Below are positions 38,201 to 45,999 of a DNA stretch of 51,313 bases, piece after piece. Made by a program: the position numbers and the translations under genes. The DNA is from Methanobrevibacter sp. (GTDB lineage: Archaea > Methanobacteriota > Methanobacteria > Methanobacteriales > Methanobacteriaceae), in the NCBI RefSeq assembly GCF_015062935.1, contig NZ_SUTM01000013.1, positions 1-51,313 on the forward strand, written 5' to 3'. The notes under the pieces were generated by a model. It had not been told where the DNA came from. It made no database searches and was given only the letters and a program-made list of their open reading frames with translations. Each line of letters starts with the position of its first letter. The first letter of the stretch is position 1.

Positions 38201-38625
38201 AATTGATAGACAGACTTTTCCGCCAGCCTACAGACAACATATTCATCCAGATGTTTCGCTACATATTTGTAGGGGGAACCGCATTTGTCGTGGACTTTTT
38301 CTTTCTCTATTTTTTCAGCGACATCTGCCATATCCACTACCTGATTTCAGGAATCCTGTCGTTCATAATTTCAGTCATGGTGAACTACTGGATGAGCACA
38401 CAATGGGTATTCAACCAGGACGGCTCCAACAACAGGTTCATGGAATTCAACATGTTTTTATTAATCAGCACAATAGGTCTGGTTTTCACAGAAATCCTCT
38501 TATGGTTTTTTACGGACATCATGGGCATGTATTATCTCATATCCAAAATCATAGCCGCAGTGATTGTTCTTTTCTGGAATTTCCTTGCAAGAAGGGTTAT
38601 GTTTTACGGCAGGGATTTCATCTAA
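38197..38625 (+). CDS. GtrA-like membrane protein
   Basis: This 142-aa protein with four predicted TM helices starts QMFRYIFVGGTAFVVDFFFL and contains VNYWMSTQWVF, matching the GtrA family. GtrA-type proteins help move polyprenyl-phosphate sugars across the membrane. ATG overlaps the GT2 stop (ATGA), so the two are translated together. The product likely serves surface polysaccharide or glycoprotein decoration. Confidence 0.86.
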   Translation: MKLIDRLFRQPTDNIFIQMFRYIFVGGTAFVVDFFFLYFFSDICHIHYLISGILSFIISVMVNYWMSTQWVFNQDGSNNRFMEFNMFLLISTIGLVFTEILLWFFTDIMGMYYLISKIIAAVIVLFWNFLARRVMFYGRDFI

Positions 38626-38659
38626 ATAGTTATATTGTAGGTTTGCCCATATTTTAAAT

Positions 38660-40105
38660 ATGGAATTTGTAGACAAGGCGAATTTTTCACAAATAAAGAA
38701 ACTGAACCGCAATGACCTTATTATATTTCTAATACCTGTCATCATATTTTCAGTTTATCTTGCAATCTTCAATCCGGGTATCGCAACAATCGATTCCTTT
38801 AATCAGCTGCACCAGATTGCATCAGGCCATTTCACCAACTGGCATCCGTTTTTCCACACTTTCATTGAAATGCTGTGCCTTAAGGTATATCCAAGCACCA
38901 TTTCAATAGCCGTCCTCCAGATTCTGGTTTTCTCAACAATGTGGACTGTAATCTGCAGGTACGTGCGAAAGGATAATGAAAGCAATGAACTTTTCAGGAT
39001 TCAGATTGCATTTACCGCAATAATGTGTTTAATCCCTATAAATGCACTGTATTCCGTCACATTGTGGAAGGACGTGCTTTTCAGTTACCTTATGATGTTT
39101 CTGTGTTTCCTGGCCATGGTAATGATAGACAAGAATGGGGATGTGGACTATAAGTTCATCATAGTCATTTCAATCGTCATGGCGATAATAGCTGAAATCA
39201 GAGGAAACGGAATGTATGTTGTAGCAATAGCGCTTTGCGTGTATGCAGTTTATCTATTTTTGAAAAGGAACAGGAAAATGAGCATGCTTCTGGTGATTTT
39301 GACCGTTGCATCAATTCTTCTTATTTCATCACTGAACATTGCATACGAAGTTGAGGACAATGAAAAGGATGCCGTCATGGCCAAGGTCATCCACATGCTG
39401 GCCGACTATGATTTGAATCTTGAAATGGAAGATGCCGACAGGGCAAAGATTCATGAGCTGATACAGGCCGACAAGGTCAAGGACTACTACATGCCTACAG
39501 GAACGGATCCGACACTTGTCATAGCCGATCTGCACCATTATAAAGACAACAAGGGCACTTATATCGGACTGGCCATAAAGTACTCGCTTAAAGATCCTCT
39601 CCACTGCATGGAATACCTTTTAGGTTCATCCCCTATGGTGTGGAACATCGTAAGGGACCACTGGGTCGGACGGCCATATTATCTTGACGGAAACCATGAC
39701 AGGCTGCAGTCAGATTTCAATTCATACTACGGCAAGCACAACTATACCCCGACAACACCCTATGAAAACCTTTCATATGCAAACTGGGGAACACCTGCAT
39801 TCGACACCCTGAATCTGATGGCACTTGGAATCGAAGGCTCACTGCTTGATACCGTATTCAACAGTCCCGCACTGTACATGTACCTGTCAATAGCAATTCT
39901 GATAGTGATGCATGTCATGTTCAATGCCCCGAGAGAAATTTATCTGATGTATGTGCCGAATCTGCTGAACATCATCATGATATTTGTTTCAACACCTATT
40001 CAGGACTACCGGTATCTGTATGCGAATCTGCTGGTGTGTTATCTTCTGATAATGGTTCTGATTGGATTGAGGCACGCCCATCGAAGCGAGCTTGAATCCG
40101 ATTAA
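38660..40105 (+). CDS. Polytopic membrane protein (DUF6020/GT-C-like)
   Basis: This 481-aa protein has about ten TM helices. An early loop after TM1 holds an acidic motif (NPGIATIDSFNQLHQ) and a later loop has SVTLWKDVLFSYL. A large extracytoplasmic region lies near residues 230-370. It resembles DUF6020-type proteins and GT-C glycosyltransferases, and follows a GT2-GtrA pair. It may transfer the lipid-linked sugar outside the cell. A run of T residues after the stop (to about 40130) acts as a terminator. The family is recalled, not tested. Confidence 0.7.
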   Translation: MEFVDKANFSQIKKLNRNDLIIFLIPVIIFSVYLAIFNPGIATIDSFNQLHQIASGHFTNWHPFFHTFIEMLCLKVYPSTISIAVLQILVFSTMWTVICRYVRKDNESNELFRIQIAFTAIMCLIPINALYSVTLWKDVLFSYLMMFLCFLAMVMIDKNGDVDYKFIIVISIVMAIIAEIRGNGMYVVAIALCVYAVYLFLKRNRKMSMLLVILTVASILLISSLNIAYEVEDNEKDAVMAKVIHMLADYDLNLEMEDADRAKIHELIQADKVKDYYMPTGTDPTLVIADLHHYKDNKGTYIGLAIKYSLKDPLHCMEYLLGSSPMVWNIVRDHWVGRPYYLDGNHDRLQSDFNSYYGKHNYTPTTPYENLSYANWGTPAFDTLNLMALGIEGSLLDTVFNSPALYMYLSIAILIVMHVMFNAPREIYLMYVPNLLNIIMIFVSTPIQDYRYLYANLLVCYLLIMVLIGLRHAHRSELESD

Positions 40106-40191
40106 ACTTTTTTTTATTTTTTTTAAAAACCGTCACACATTTGTTAAAAAAGAAAATATTGATTGGAAAAATGGATTTTCCAATAATGTAA

Positions 40192-40475
40192 CTACCTATT
40201 AATGCATCCTTCAAGATAATCCTCGATTTGCCCATCAGACATGTGAGGCCAGTTCTGTCTTATTCCCTTATACAGTGTATCAAGTATGCCATGCTCGGGT
40301 CGTTGGAAGTGCGCAGGTTCCTGTTTGTGACGGTTTTCATTTCAAAGCCGTCCATCTCGCCTAAATCAATGATGTCCTCATACCAGCCGTAGCCTTCCTG
40401 AGGTTTGCGCCCGTCGTTTTCCCTGCGGCATACATGGTCAAACTGCTCCTTTGTAATTCGAATTGCACATCACCC
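40192..40475 (-). pseudogene. GGCT/AIG2-like gene remnant
   Basis: A minus-strand frame reads IRITKEQFDHVCRRENDGRK, then WYEDIIDLGEMDGFE, and stops. A second frame shifted near 40275-40290 continues LDTLYKGIRQNWPHMSDGQI and EDYLEGCINR. The joined sequence looks like the C-terminal half of gamma-glutamylcyclotransferase/AIG2-like proteins from methanogens as I recall them. The 5' half is missing and at least one frameshift is present, so it is dead. Confidence 0.6.
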
Positions 40476-40613
40476 CGGATTCGAAAACATGGTTTTCACC
40501 ATTTTGTAAAATCCCCTCCAATTTTTCCAGACAGGGTTTTACATATTCAAACATCAAAACTTATTATCAAATTCCAACATATACCTAATTAACCAAAATG
40601 GGAGGAATATTTG

Positions 40614-41417
40614 ATGAATAGGAAAATAGCATTTGCATTAATTATAGTGGGCCTGCTTGCTGTTTCAGCAGTCAGCGCCCAGAATTCATTATTCCTGAAC
40701 GGAAATAATGATGATTCAATGTATCAGGTCTCTTTGATGCAGGCTTTCATGCATGGAGAATTTGACGGAGTAATTACAGTAGAAGATTTGAAAACACATG
40801 GTGACACTGGTCTTGGAACATTCGAAGGAGTAAACGGTGAGATGATAATTCTTGACGGAGTAGTTTATCAGGCAGCCGCCGACGGAAGCATTAATGTCAT
40901 GCAGGATAACGAAACCGTACCGTTCGCCACAATCACCAACTTTGATGAAGACGGAAAAATAGACGATATAAGCGCCAAGGACTTTGACGATTTAACAGGT
41001 CAGTTAAACAAGGAAATCGGCAAAAACAGCACAAACAACATGTATGTAATCAAACTCAAGGGCGATTTTTCAAACATTACAGTCAGAAGTGTTGAAAAAC
41101 AGGAAAAACCATACAATGAATTCACAGAAGTTGCTGCAGTTGACCAGAAAGTATTCAACCACACTGACCAGACCGGAACAGTTGTAGCGGTATACTTCCC
41201 GGAATACATGAATGAATTAAACATGCACGGCTGGCATCTTCATTTCCTGTCCGACGATAAGACAAAAGGAGGACATGTTTTAAATTTCACTGATTTCAAA
41301 GGATCAGGCCAGATTGATGAAATCCATGAATTCAACATGATACTTCCAAGTGATGACTCATTTGCAAAAATGAATTTCACAGAAGACATGACCAATAAAA
41401 TAAGCAGCGTGGAATAA
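40614..41417 (+). CDS. budA: Secreted alpha-acetolactate decarboxylase
   Basis: This 267-aa protein starts with a signal peptide (KIAFALIIVGLLAVSAVSA). The rest matches acetolactate decarboxylase, which turns 2-acetolactate into acetoin. YQVSLMQAFMHGEFDG, HGDTGLGTF and GEMIILDGVVYQ are family hallmarks. The zinc-binding HxH...H appears as HGWHLHFLSDDKTKGGH near residues 204-220. A GGAGG site lies 10 nt before ATG 40614. An exported form is unusual for a methanogen and would act outside the cytoplasm. Confidence 0.88.
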   Translation: MNRKIAFALIIVGLLAVSAVSAQNSLFLNGNNDDSMYQVSLMQAFMHGEFDGVITVEDLKTHGDTGLGTFEGVNGEMIILDGVVYQAAADGSINVMQDNETVPFATITNFDEDGKIDDISAKDFDDLTGQLNKEIGKNSTNNMYVIKLKGDFSNITVRSVEKQEKPYNEFTEVAAVDQKVFNHTDQTGTVVAVYFPEYMNELNMHGWHLHFLSDDKTKGGHVLNFTDFKGSGQIDEIHEFNMILPSDDSFAKMNFTEDMTNKISSVE

Positions 41418-41448
41418 CTCTCCAATTGAGTTATTCTTCTTTTTTTTA
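41412..41448 (+). terminator. Hairpin terminator of the acetolactate decarboxylase gene
   Basis: GAATAACTC (41412-41420) and GAGTTATTC (41428-41436) form a perfect 9-bp stem followed by TTCTTTTTTTT. The gene's TAA stop lies inside the stem. Confidence 0.75.
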
Positions 41449-41871
41449 TCACAATTATTTTTTTAATTGTCTGCATCACTAGAAAATCCCAAGATTCACA
41501 ACATTATCTATTTTTCCTGACTTTTAGGACATGCCAACAAATCAAAATTCTCAAAACATGAATCATATAGTTTTTCCAGGGATTAGAAGTGCATATGAAA
41601 AATAGCGTTGATGATTATGACTCAACGTCATATAAACTGTAATTTAAAAAACTACCTATTTTTTGTCGAAAGGGGGAGAAAATGTATTAACATATTATTT
41701 ATAAGAAAATAGGAAATCATTGAAAAATTTGATAAAAAAAGTCAGATTAATGTCTTATTGCAGAGAATAACTCTCTACAATATCCCATTTAGACATTAAA
41801 AATAATTCGATTTGTGTCTCTACGAGGTTTACTTTAAAAGAAACACTCTTGTATAATCATATTTGCATGAC
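41449..41871. other. Intergenic region
   Basis: This 423-nt stretch has no supported gene. It holds small palindromic pieces such as CGTTGA...TCAACG (about 41605-41627) and AT-rich sequence leading to the TATA box at 41872. Confidence 0.3.
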
Positions 41872-41883
41872 ATTATATAAACT
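41872..41883 (+). promoter_or_regulatory. TATA box of the mini-ORF locus, plus strand
   Basis: ATTATATAAACT fits the archaeal TATA box. Transcription would start near 41905 and give a leader of about 100 nt before ATG 42008. Confidence 0.45.
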
Positions 41884-42007
41884 TAACTATTTCTTAAAAA
41901 GGTAATTAAACAGTAGCCGTCTCAGAGAAAAGACCTCACGAAAACTTAGTTTTCAAGCTCGTCATTGACTTGTTAATATTTAACTACCAGTTAATGAGGT
42001 GAAAAAA

Positions 42008-42079
42008 ATGAGCGATTATCTTCTTTTATTTGCGACACCAATCAATGATTTAATAATTGATATAATATTAAACCAATAG
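42008..42079 (+). CDS. Mini-ORF, hydrophobic 23-aa peptide
   Basis: The ORF encodes MSDYLLLFATPINDLIIDII plus LNQ, with a GAGGTG ribosome site 6 nt upstream. The peptide is hydrophobic and could enter a membrane. It is fully antisense to the minus-strand mini-ORF at 42016-42108. Peptides this short can be chance frames, but the placement after TATA box, palindrome and ribosome site argues for use. Confidence 0.4.
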   Translation: MSDYLLLFATPINDLIIDIILNQ

Positions 42080-42108
42080 GTTCCAATTATGAAGATAACT
42101 GACTCCAT
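42016..42108 (-). CDS. Mini-ORF, hydrophobic 30-aa peptide
   Basis: The ORF starts with MESVIFIIGTYWFNIISIIK and ends with a basic tail ANKRR. It has a strong AGGAGGTG site 5 nt before the ATG. One membrane helix with a basic end recalls type I toxins of bacteria in style only. It overlaps, in opposite directions, the plus-strand mini-ORF. Confidence 0.42.
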   Translation of the reverse strand: MESVIFIIGTYWFNIISIIKSLIGVANKRR

Positions 42109-42208
42109 CGTTTTCACCTCCTAGAGACACGGAAAGAACACCAATGCAGCAAATGGGAAAAGGCCGAACTGATAAGAAATAAACAATACTTAAAAATACT
42201 AAGTTCAT
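42068..42208 (-). CDS. Mini-ORF, 46-aa peptide with strong ribosome site
   Basis: The ORF starts MNLVFLSIVYFLSVRPFPIC after GGAAGGAGGTG, one of the best ribosome sites in the window. It overlaps the 30-aa mini-ORF in another frame, so it may be a leader peptide for it. A TATA-like CTTTAAATATG (plus strand 42268-42278) lies upstream. Confidence 0.38.
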   Translation of the reverse strand: MNLVFLSIVYFLSVRPFPICCIGVLSVSLGGENDGVSYLHNWNLLV

Positions 42209-42245
42209 GTTTATTCACCTCCTTCCTAATCGAATTGAGGTCTTT

Positions 42246-42479
42246 ACTAAAAATGTATGGTTTAAATCATATTTAAAGCTTGTTGAAGCCACTTTGAAAA
42301 ATTGTAGTCATTAAAACATCCATTATAACGTTTACAGTAAATAAACGTATTTAATGCCAATGAATACATTAAAATTCATATGAAAATAGGGAATATTATA
42401 CAAATTGAGATAATTACTTCCACAAAATATATTAATTTATTAAAAAAAATAGGATAAAAAAATAAATATTTGGTTAAAA
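42246..42479. other. Intergenic, promoter of minus-strand mini-ORFs
   Basis: No gene is seen. The complement of 42268-42278 (CTTTAAATATG) is a possible TATA box for the leftward mini-ORF transcript. Confidence 0.3.
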
Positions 42480-43301
42480 TCATTTTTTAACCAGTTCTTT
42501 CAGTTCATTAATCTCAGACATCAAATCATCATTCTGGGTTTTTAAAACACTCAAATCACGCTTTAACTCATCATTTTGAGTCTTCATCAAAGCCAAATCC
42601 TGCTTAACGTCACGAAGGTCCTCTTCAATTTTTTCATCATCTATCAGTCTGTCTGTGAAAAATGATGAGAATACCGCCGTGATTGTGGAAAATACAAACA
42701 CTCCCACAAAAATCAGCACAATGGTTATTGCCTTTTCATTTAATGTCTGCGGAGTTATATCCCCGTAACCTACTGAAGTGATTGTTTCTATGACGAAATA
42801 AAGTGAATCGGTAAAACTTAAGGTTCCCCAGCTCCACAGCACCAGTGTAAATATCACTATTGTGACAAATACTCCCAAAAGCACCTTATCGATATTGGTT
42901 TTACGTATGAAATTCTCAAGGCTGGTTATGAGACTGTTGAAAAGAACGATTATTCTTAAAATCTTAAGCAGTCTGAAATATCTCAAAAGACTTACATGAG
43001 GCATGATCACAGGCAGTATTGCATCAAAAGGAATTGAAGCAATCAAATCCAGCCAGTTGCCCTTTTTTGATAAAAACTCATTTTTGGAGTCTGCTGATAA
43101 AAAGCTTACAGTCCATTCGGTTAAAAGAAATATACATATTATCAAATCAAAAGTTTGAATGAATGATACGACGCCTGCAGGGAGATTTAACAAAAGCATC
43201 AGGGATATCAGAAAAATATCCAGAACTATGAGAAACTGTAGTCCTATCCATAAGATTCCATGATTGCCTTCATTCATATCAAATATATTCAAACTATTCA
43301 C
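42480..43301 (-). CDS. Voltage-gated-type potassium channel, second copy
   Basis: This 273-aa paralog of the channel at 36382-37185 has an S4-like helix (LRYFRLLKILRIIVLF), the pore filter TSVGYGD near residue 175, and a C-terminal coiled coil with two copies of LALMKTQNDELKRD-like and LSVLKTQNDDLMSE-like repeats. It probably forms a tetrameric K+ channel. The copies are clearly diverged, so they are not a recent duplication. Confidence 0.85.
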   Translation of the reverse strand: MNSLNIFDMNEGNHGILWIGLQFLIVLDIFLISLMLLLNLPAGVVSFIQTFDLIICIFLLTEWTVSFLSADSKNEFLSKKGNWLDLIASIPFDAILPVIMPHVSLLRYFRLLKILRIIVLFNSLITSLENFIRKTNIDKVLLGVFVTIVIFTLVLWSWGTLSFTDSLYFVIETITSVGYGDITPQTLNEKAITIVLIFVGVFVFSTITAVFSSFFTDRLIDDEKIEEDLRDVKQDLALMKTQNDELKRDLSVLKTQNDDLMSEINELKELVKK

Positions 43302-43367
43302 CTATAACATTATTTTTAGATATACAGAATATAAAAATTTTCTTAAATACTCATACGGCACACACAT

Positions 43368-44105
43368 CTATATTTTCTGGATTAAAAACACTGATTCCGT
43401 TGCAGGATTTATCACCAGATCATCTTTAAAAAATTCCAATGACCTTGAAAATGTGTAAGATTGAGAATATACTTCATGAACATTGCCGAATACCTTTTTA
43501 AACTCATCAAAATCACTGAAGAGCGGAACATAGATATTGTCATTTTCATCAAATGTAAACTCATTAGCCGGACCCAGCTCCTTATCAACCCATGGTGTAA
43601 TCAGAGGCAAATCCATAAGTTCAGTGTAAAGTTCATCTTCAGTGAAATCACTTTGAAGCAGCTGCCTTAATTTCTCATTTTTAATGTCCTTGATTCTGTG
43701 ATTTGCAACAATTCCGAAGATATCTAAAAAATCATCCAAAGGCAACTCAAAGAAAGATTTGGTGAATATATTAATTGTAACTGAGGCATATTTATCAGTC
43801 TGCTTGAGCATTTCGGCCAAATCCCCCATGGTTACTGCAATTGATGTGAATTTGAGAGTATTTGACTCTGCAATCTGCGAACTTGTAAAGAGTGGCACAG
43901 TATTGCCTCCAAATCCGTCAGGAACATCAACTATGTCAAAGCCAAATTGTCCGGCAAAGTCATCTGAATTCCTGTTTTTTCTAAATATAACCGGCAAAAA
44001 CAGTCTTGAATCATGCAAGATCTCCAGAATTTCCTGTTTTACTTGAGGATTGTTTTTTTCTTTTATCAATTCTTCCAACCTGGAATTATCATTAGCTATT
44101 TTCAT
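43368..44105 (-). CDS. SseB-like domain protein
   Basis: This 245-aa protein appears to have two SseB-type modules. The first has LFLPVIFRK...NTVPLFTSSQIAES, the second EFTFDENDNIYVPLFSDFDEFKKVF, ending NPATESVFLIQK. The SseB family is poorly understood and is sometimes tied to toxin immunity. It is monocistronic and sits between a channel gene and a gap of 337 nt. The assignment is from recalled motifs. Confidence 0.6.
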   Translation of the reverse strand: MKIANDNSRLEELIKEKNNPQVKQEILEILHDSRLFLPVIFRKNRNSDDFAGQFGFDIVDVPDGFGGNTVPLFTSSQIAESNTLKFTSIAVTMGDLAEMLKQTDKYASVTINIFTKSFFELPLDDFLDIFGIVANHRIKDIKNEKLRQLLQSDFTEDELYTELMDLPLITPWVDKELGPANEFTFDENDNIYVPLFSDFDEFKKVFGNVHEVYSQSYTFSRSLEFFKDDLVINPATESVFLIQKI

Positions 44106-44442
44106 TTAAATCATCCTATTTTGTCTTCCTTTTTAACCATAATCTTTAATAATCTATTTTATATTCAGGATGTCTTTCCATAAACCCCTTTTGCCATTGT
44201 TTAAAACGCCATATTGTGATTTATTTTCATTTTTTCATGTTGAGTTCCTATGTTTAATATCTATATAAGTAACCTTTTATAATCCTCCTTATTTTTATTT
44301 ATTTTATATCCAAAATAAACATTAATGCCACATTTTTATTAAATTTTTTAATTCACAAAAACACAGCTCTTTTTTAATCTTATAAATTTTCAACACATTT
44401 CACAATAATACCAACAATAAAACCTCTAATCCAAATGCCAAT
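44106..44442. other. Intergenic region
   Basis: This 337-nt AT-rich stretch has no supported gene or clear repeat. It must contain the promoter of the SseB-like gene. Confidence 0.3.
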
Positions 44443-44604
44443 TCATTTAAAAACCTCAGTAGTTATGTTAAATATCAGAAGAACAATCTGAATCAGTATT
44501 AAAATCCAGAAAAGCTTATTCTGTTTTAAATTATCATTTGTATATGTCAGATATATCAAAATTATAAGCAGTACTATATTTAATGTTATTTTAATCCAAA
44601 ACAT
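44443..44604 (-). CDS. Small two-helix membrane protein
   Basis: This 53-aa protein has MFWIKITLNIVLLIILIYLT, then a polar loop (NDNLKQNK), then LFWILILIQIVLLIFNI. The two TM helices are clear. AAGAGGCG precedes the ATG by a few bases. It follows the small-ORF/MORN cluster, and such two-TM proteins are often immunity proteins or holins. The function is not known. Confidence 0.5.
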   Translation of the reverse strand: MFWIKITLNIVLLIILIYLTYTNDNLKQNKLFWILILIQIVLLIFNITTEVFK

Positions 44605-44633
44605 TGTTTACGCCTCTTTTTAGTCAAAATCAT

Positions 44634-44685
44634 TTTAATTTAAACAGCAAAAATTCACTTCAAATGCCACATGTTTACTTTTTCA
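44634..44685. repeat. Direct repeat copy 1, duplicated tail of the MORN-type gene
   Basis: The sequence TTTAATTTAAACAGC..., through the codons for the tail VN-x-WHLK-stop, is almost the same as 45102-45155. The copy here is detached from its gene. It indicates duplication or recombination of the gene end. Confidence 0.7.
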
Positions 44686-44794
44686 CCTTTACAGTTTCAC
44701 AAGTATATGATGTGAATCTATCGCGATGATTTTTTAAATTGTAGTTTTTCAGTGTTAAATCGATTATTTTAATTATATCTTCTTTATATACCAT
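44675..44794 (-). CDS. Small basic hypothetical protein
   Basis: This 39-aa protein (MVYKEDIIKIIDLTLKNYNL...) starts 3 nt after the 94-aa gene, using the GGAGGT in that gene's last codons as ribosome site. Its end overlaps the duplicated MORN-gene tail (repeat copy 1), where another frame would read EKVNMWHLK. It may be a young gene made by that recombination. Confidence 0.4.
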   Translation of the reverse strand: MVYKEDIIKIIDLTLKNYNLKNHRDRFTSYTCETVKVKK

Positions 44795-44796
44795 TA

Positions 44797-45081
44797 TTAA
44801 TCTATTTTACCTCCAAGTAACATGTTTAATGTGTTCACTGGTGTGGAGTTTAGATGATAGTCTTCGAATACTTTTTTACATGTTTCACTATATATTTCTG
44901 GATGGTCATATCTGAAGCAGGTTTCTGCATATAACCCTTCTATAAATTCTGGTTCGGCATTTAGTAGAGTGTTTAGTCTTTCTTTTCCAACTTCTTGTTT
45001 GTCTTTCGGATATAATTTTAGGAATAATTCTGTTACTCTTTTTTCGTATTCTTCATAGGTCATTGGATATTTTTTTCCCAT
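44797..45081 (-). CDS. Hypothetical protein
   Basis: This 94-aa helical protein (MTYEEYEKRVTELFLKLYPK...) is of unknown family. It lies between two copies of a 52-bp direct repeat together with the 39-aa ORF, as if inserted as a cassette next to the MORN-type gene. Confidence 0.55.
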   Translation of the reverse strand: MGKKYPMTYEEYEKRVTELFLKLYPKDKQEVGKERLNTLLNAEPEFIEGLYAETCFRYDHPEIYSETCKKVFEDYHLNSTPVNTLNMLLGGKID

Positions 45082-45101
45082 AATTTTTGCTCCGTTGTAT
45101 T

Positions 45102-45155
45102 ATTTAATTTAAACAGCAAAAATTCACTTCAAATGCCACTCGTTTACTTTTTCAA
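45102..45155. repeat. Direct repeat copy 2, real tail of the MORN-type gene
   Basis: This copy contains the stop and last codons (VNEWHLK) of the gene at 45124-45864. It matches 44634-44685 over about 52 bp, with mismatches mainly at ATG/TCG. Confidence 0.7.
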
Positions 45156-45864
45156 ATTTGCTTTTCATGCCGTATTTCTTTAAATCGCTTATATGGATAT
45201 TCTCTATTTTAGGACGGTTTTCCGGGTCACGGCCGTATCTCGGATATCTGATCATCGGCGCCCCAACACCACATCTGACTATTTCAAATTCACCTGAAAA
45301 TATCAAATCCCCATTTTCACTGAAAAGGCTGCCCCTGCGGGGAGCGTTTGGTCCGTATCCTGTAGTGACACTCCAGACACCTTCAAACTTCACCTGACCG
45401 TTGGGATAGAATTCCTTTCCCTCTGCCAGACCTTTTACATCAAAGACCCCTTCCTTGTACTTGTTTCCGTCATCAAAATAGAGTGTTCCAAGCCCATATG
45501 GCTTATCATCTACAGTGTATCCATCATATATTAGTTTTTTATCTGAAAACAGCTTCTTGCGGATGACATGTCCGTTTTCATAATAATTGATGTTTTCCAG
45601 AAACTCCCCCACCGAAAGCCAGTTACCGAACAGGTAATATTTGTCTATTTCAAAATAGGTCCTATGAATGGTATTGACTACAATGACAAACTCATTATTT
45701 AAGGGATTGTTTTCGAAGTATTTGCAGTATTTGAAATTGTTTAACTTTAAAAAATCGATTAGCCTGTTTTCATCACGTCTGTTTTCCGTAAAAACTCTAT
45801 AATCTCCAAGCTGCATATTATCACCGAAATGGATTTTTTTCGACAATTCATCTGAAAACCACAT
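45124..45864 (-). CDS. MORN-repeat-like protein
   Basis: This 246-aa protein has repeats of the MORN type in residues about 90-200: YYENGHVIRKKLF, LYFDDGNKYKEGVFD, EFYPNGQVKFEGVW, LFSENGDLIFSGEF. Such repeats form beta-sheet scaffolds, and proteins of this kind are often found in toxin-immunity contexts. No signal peptide is seen. Its last codons are duplicated 470 bp away. The function is not known. Confidence 0.65.
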   Translation of the reverse strand: MWFSDELSKKIHFGDNMQLGDYRVFTENRRDENRLIDFLKLNNFKYCKYFENNPLNNEFVIVVNTIHRTYFEIDKYYLFGNWLSVGEFLENINYYENGHVIRKKLFSDKKLIYDGYTVDDKPYGLGTLYFDDGNKYKEGVFDVKGLAEGKEFYPNGQVKFEGVWSVTTGYGPNAPRRGSLFSENGDLIFSGEFEIVRCGVGAPMIRYPRYGRDPENRPKIENIHISDLKKYGMKSKFEKVNEWHLK

Positions 45865-45999
45865 ATGTTAGGTAATAGTTGAATTAATATTGTTAATATA
45901 ATGTTAATATGAAGTTATATATAAAGGTTGGTAAAAAAATGTTAGTTAAGTGATGTTATATCGATTTTACCCACAACAGACAATCCATGTAACCCGCAA

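Larger units (their letters stand above)
41929..42245. repeat. Nested inverted repeats flanking the mini-ORF locus
   Basis: The outer arms are AAAGACCTCA (41929-41938) and its perfect complement TGAGGTCTTT (42236-42245). The inner arms start with GAGGTGAAAA and contain ATG plus TTATCTTC: plus strand 41996-42023 and, inverted, 42091-42120. Smaller palindromes are GAAAACT-T-AGTTTTC (41941-41955) and TTAACT-ACC-AGTTAA (41981-41995), the last directly before the ribosome site. Confidence 0.6.

Noticed and set aside
41580-41640. Tiny plus-strand ORF (MKNSVDDYDS...)
   Set aside because: It has 15 codons, no ribosome site, and is probably chance.
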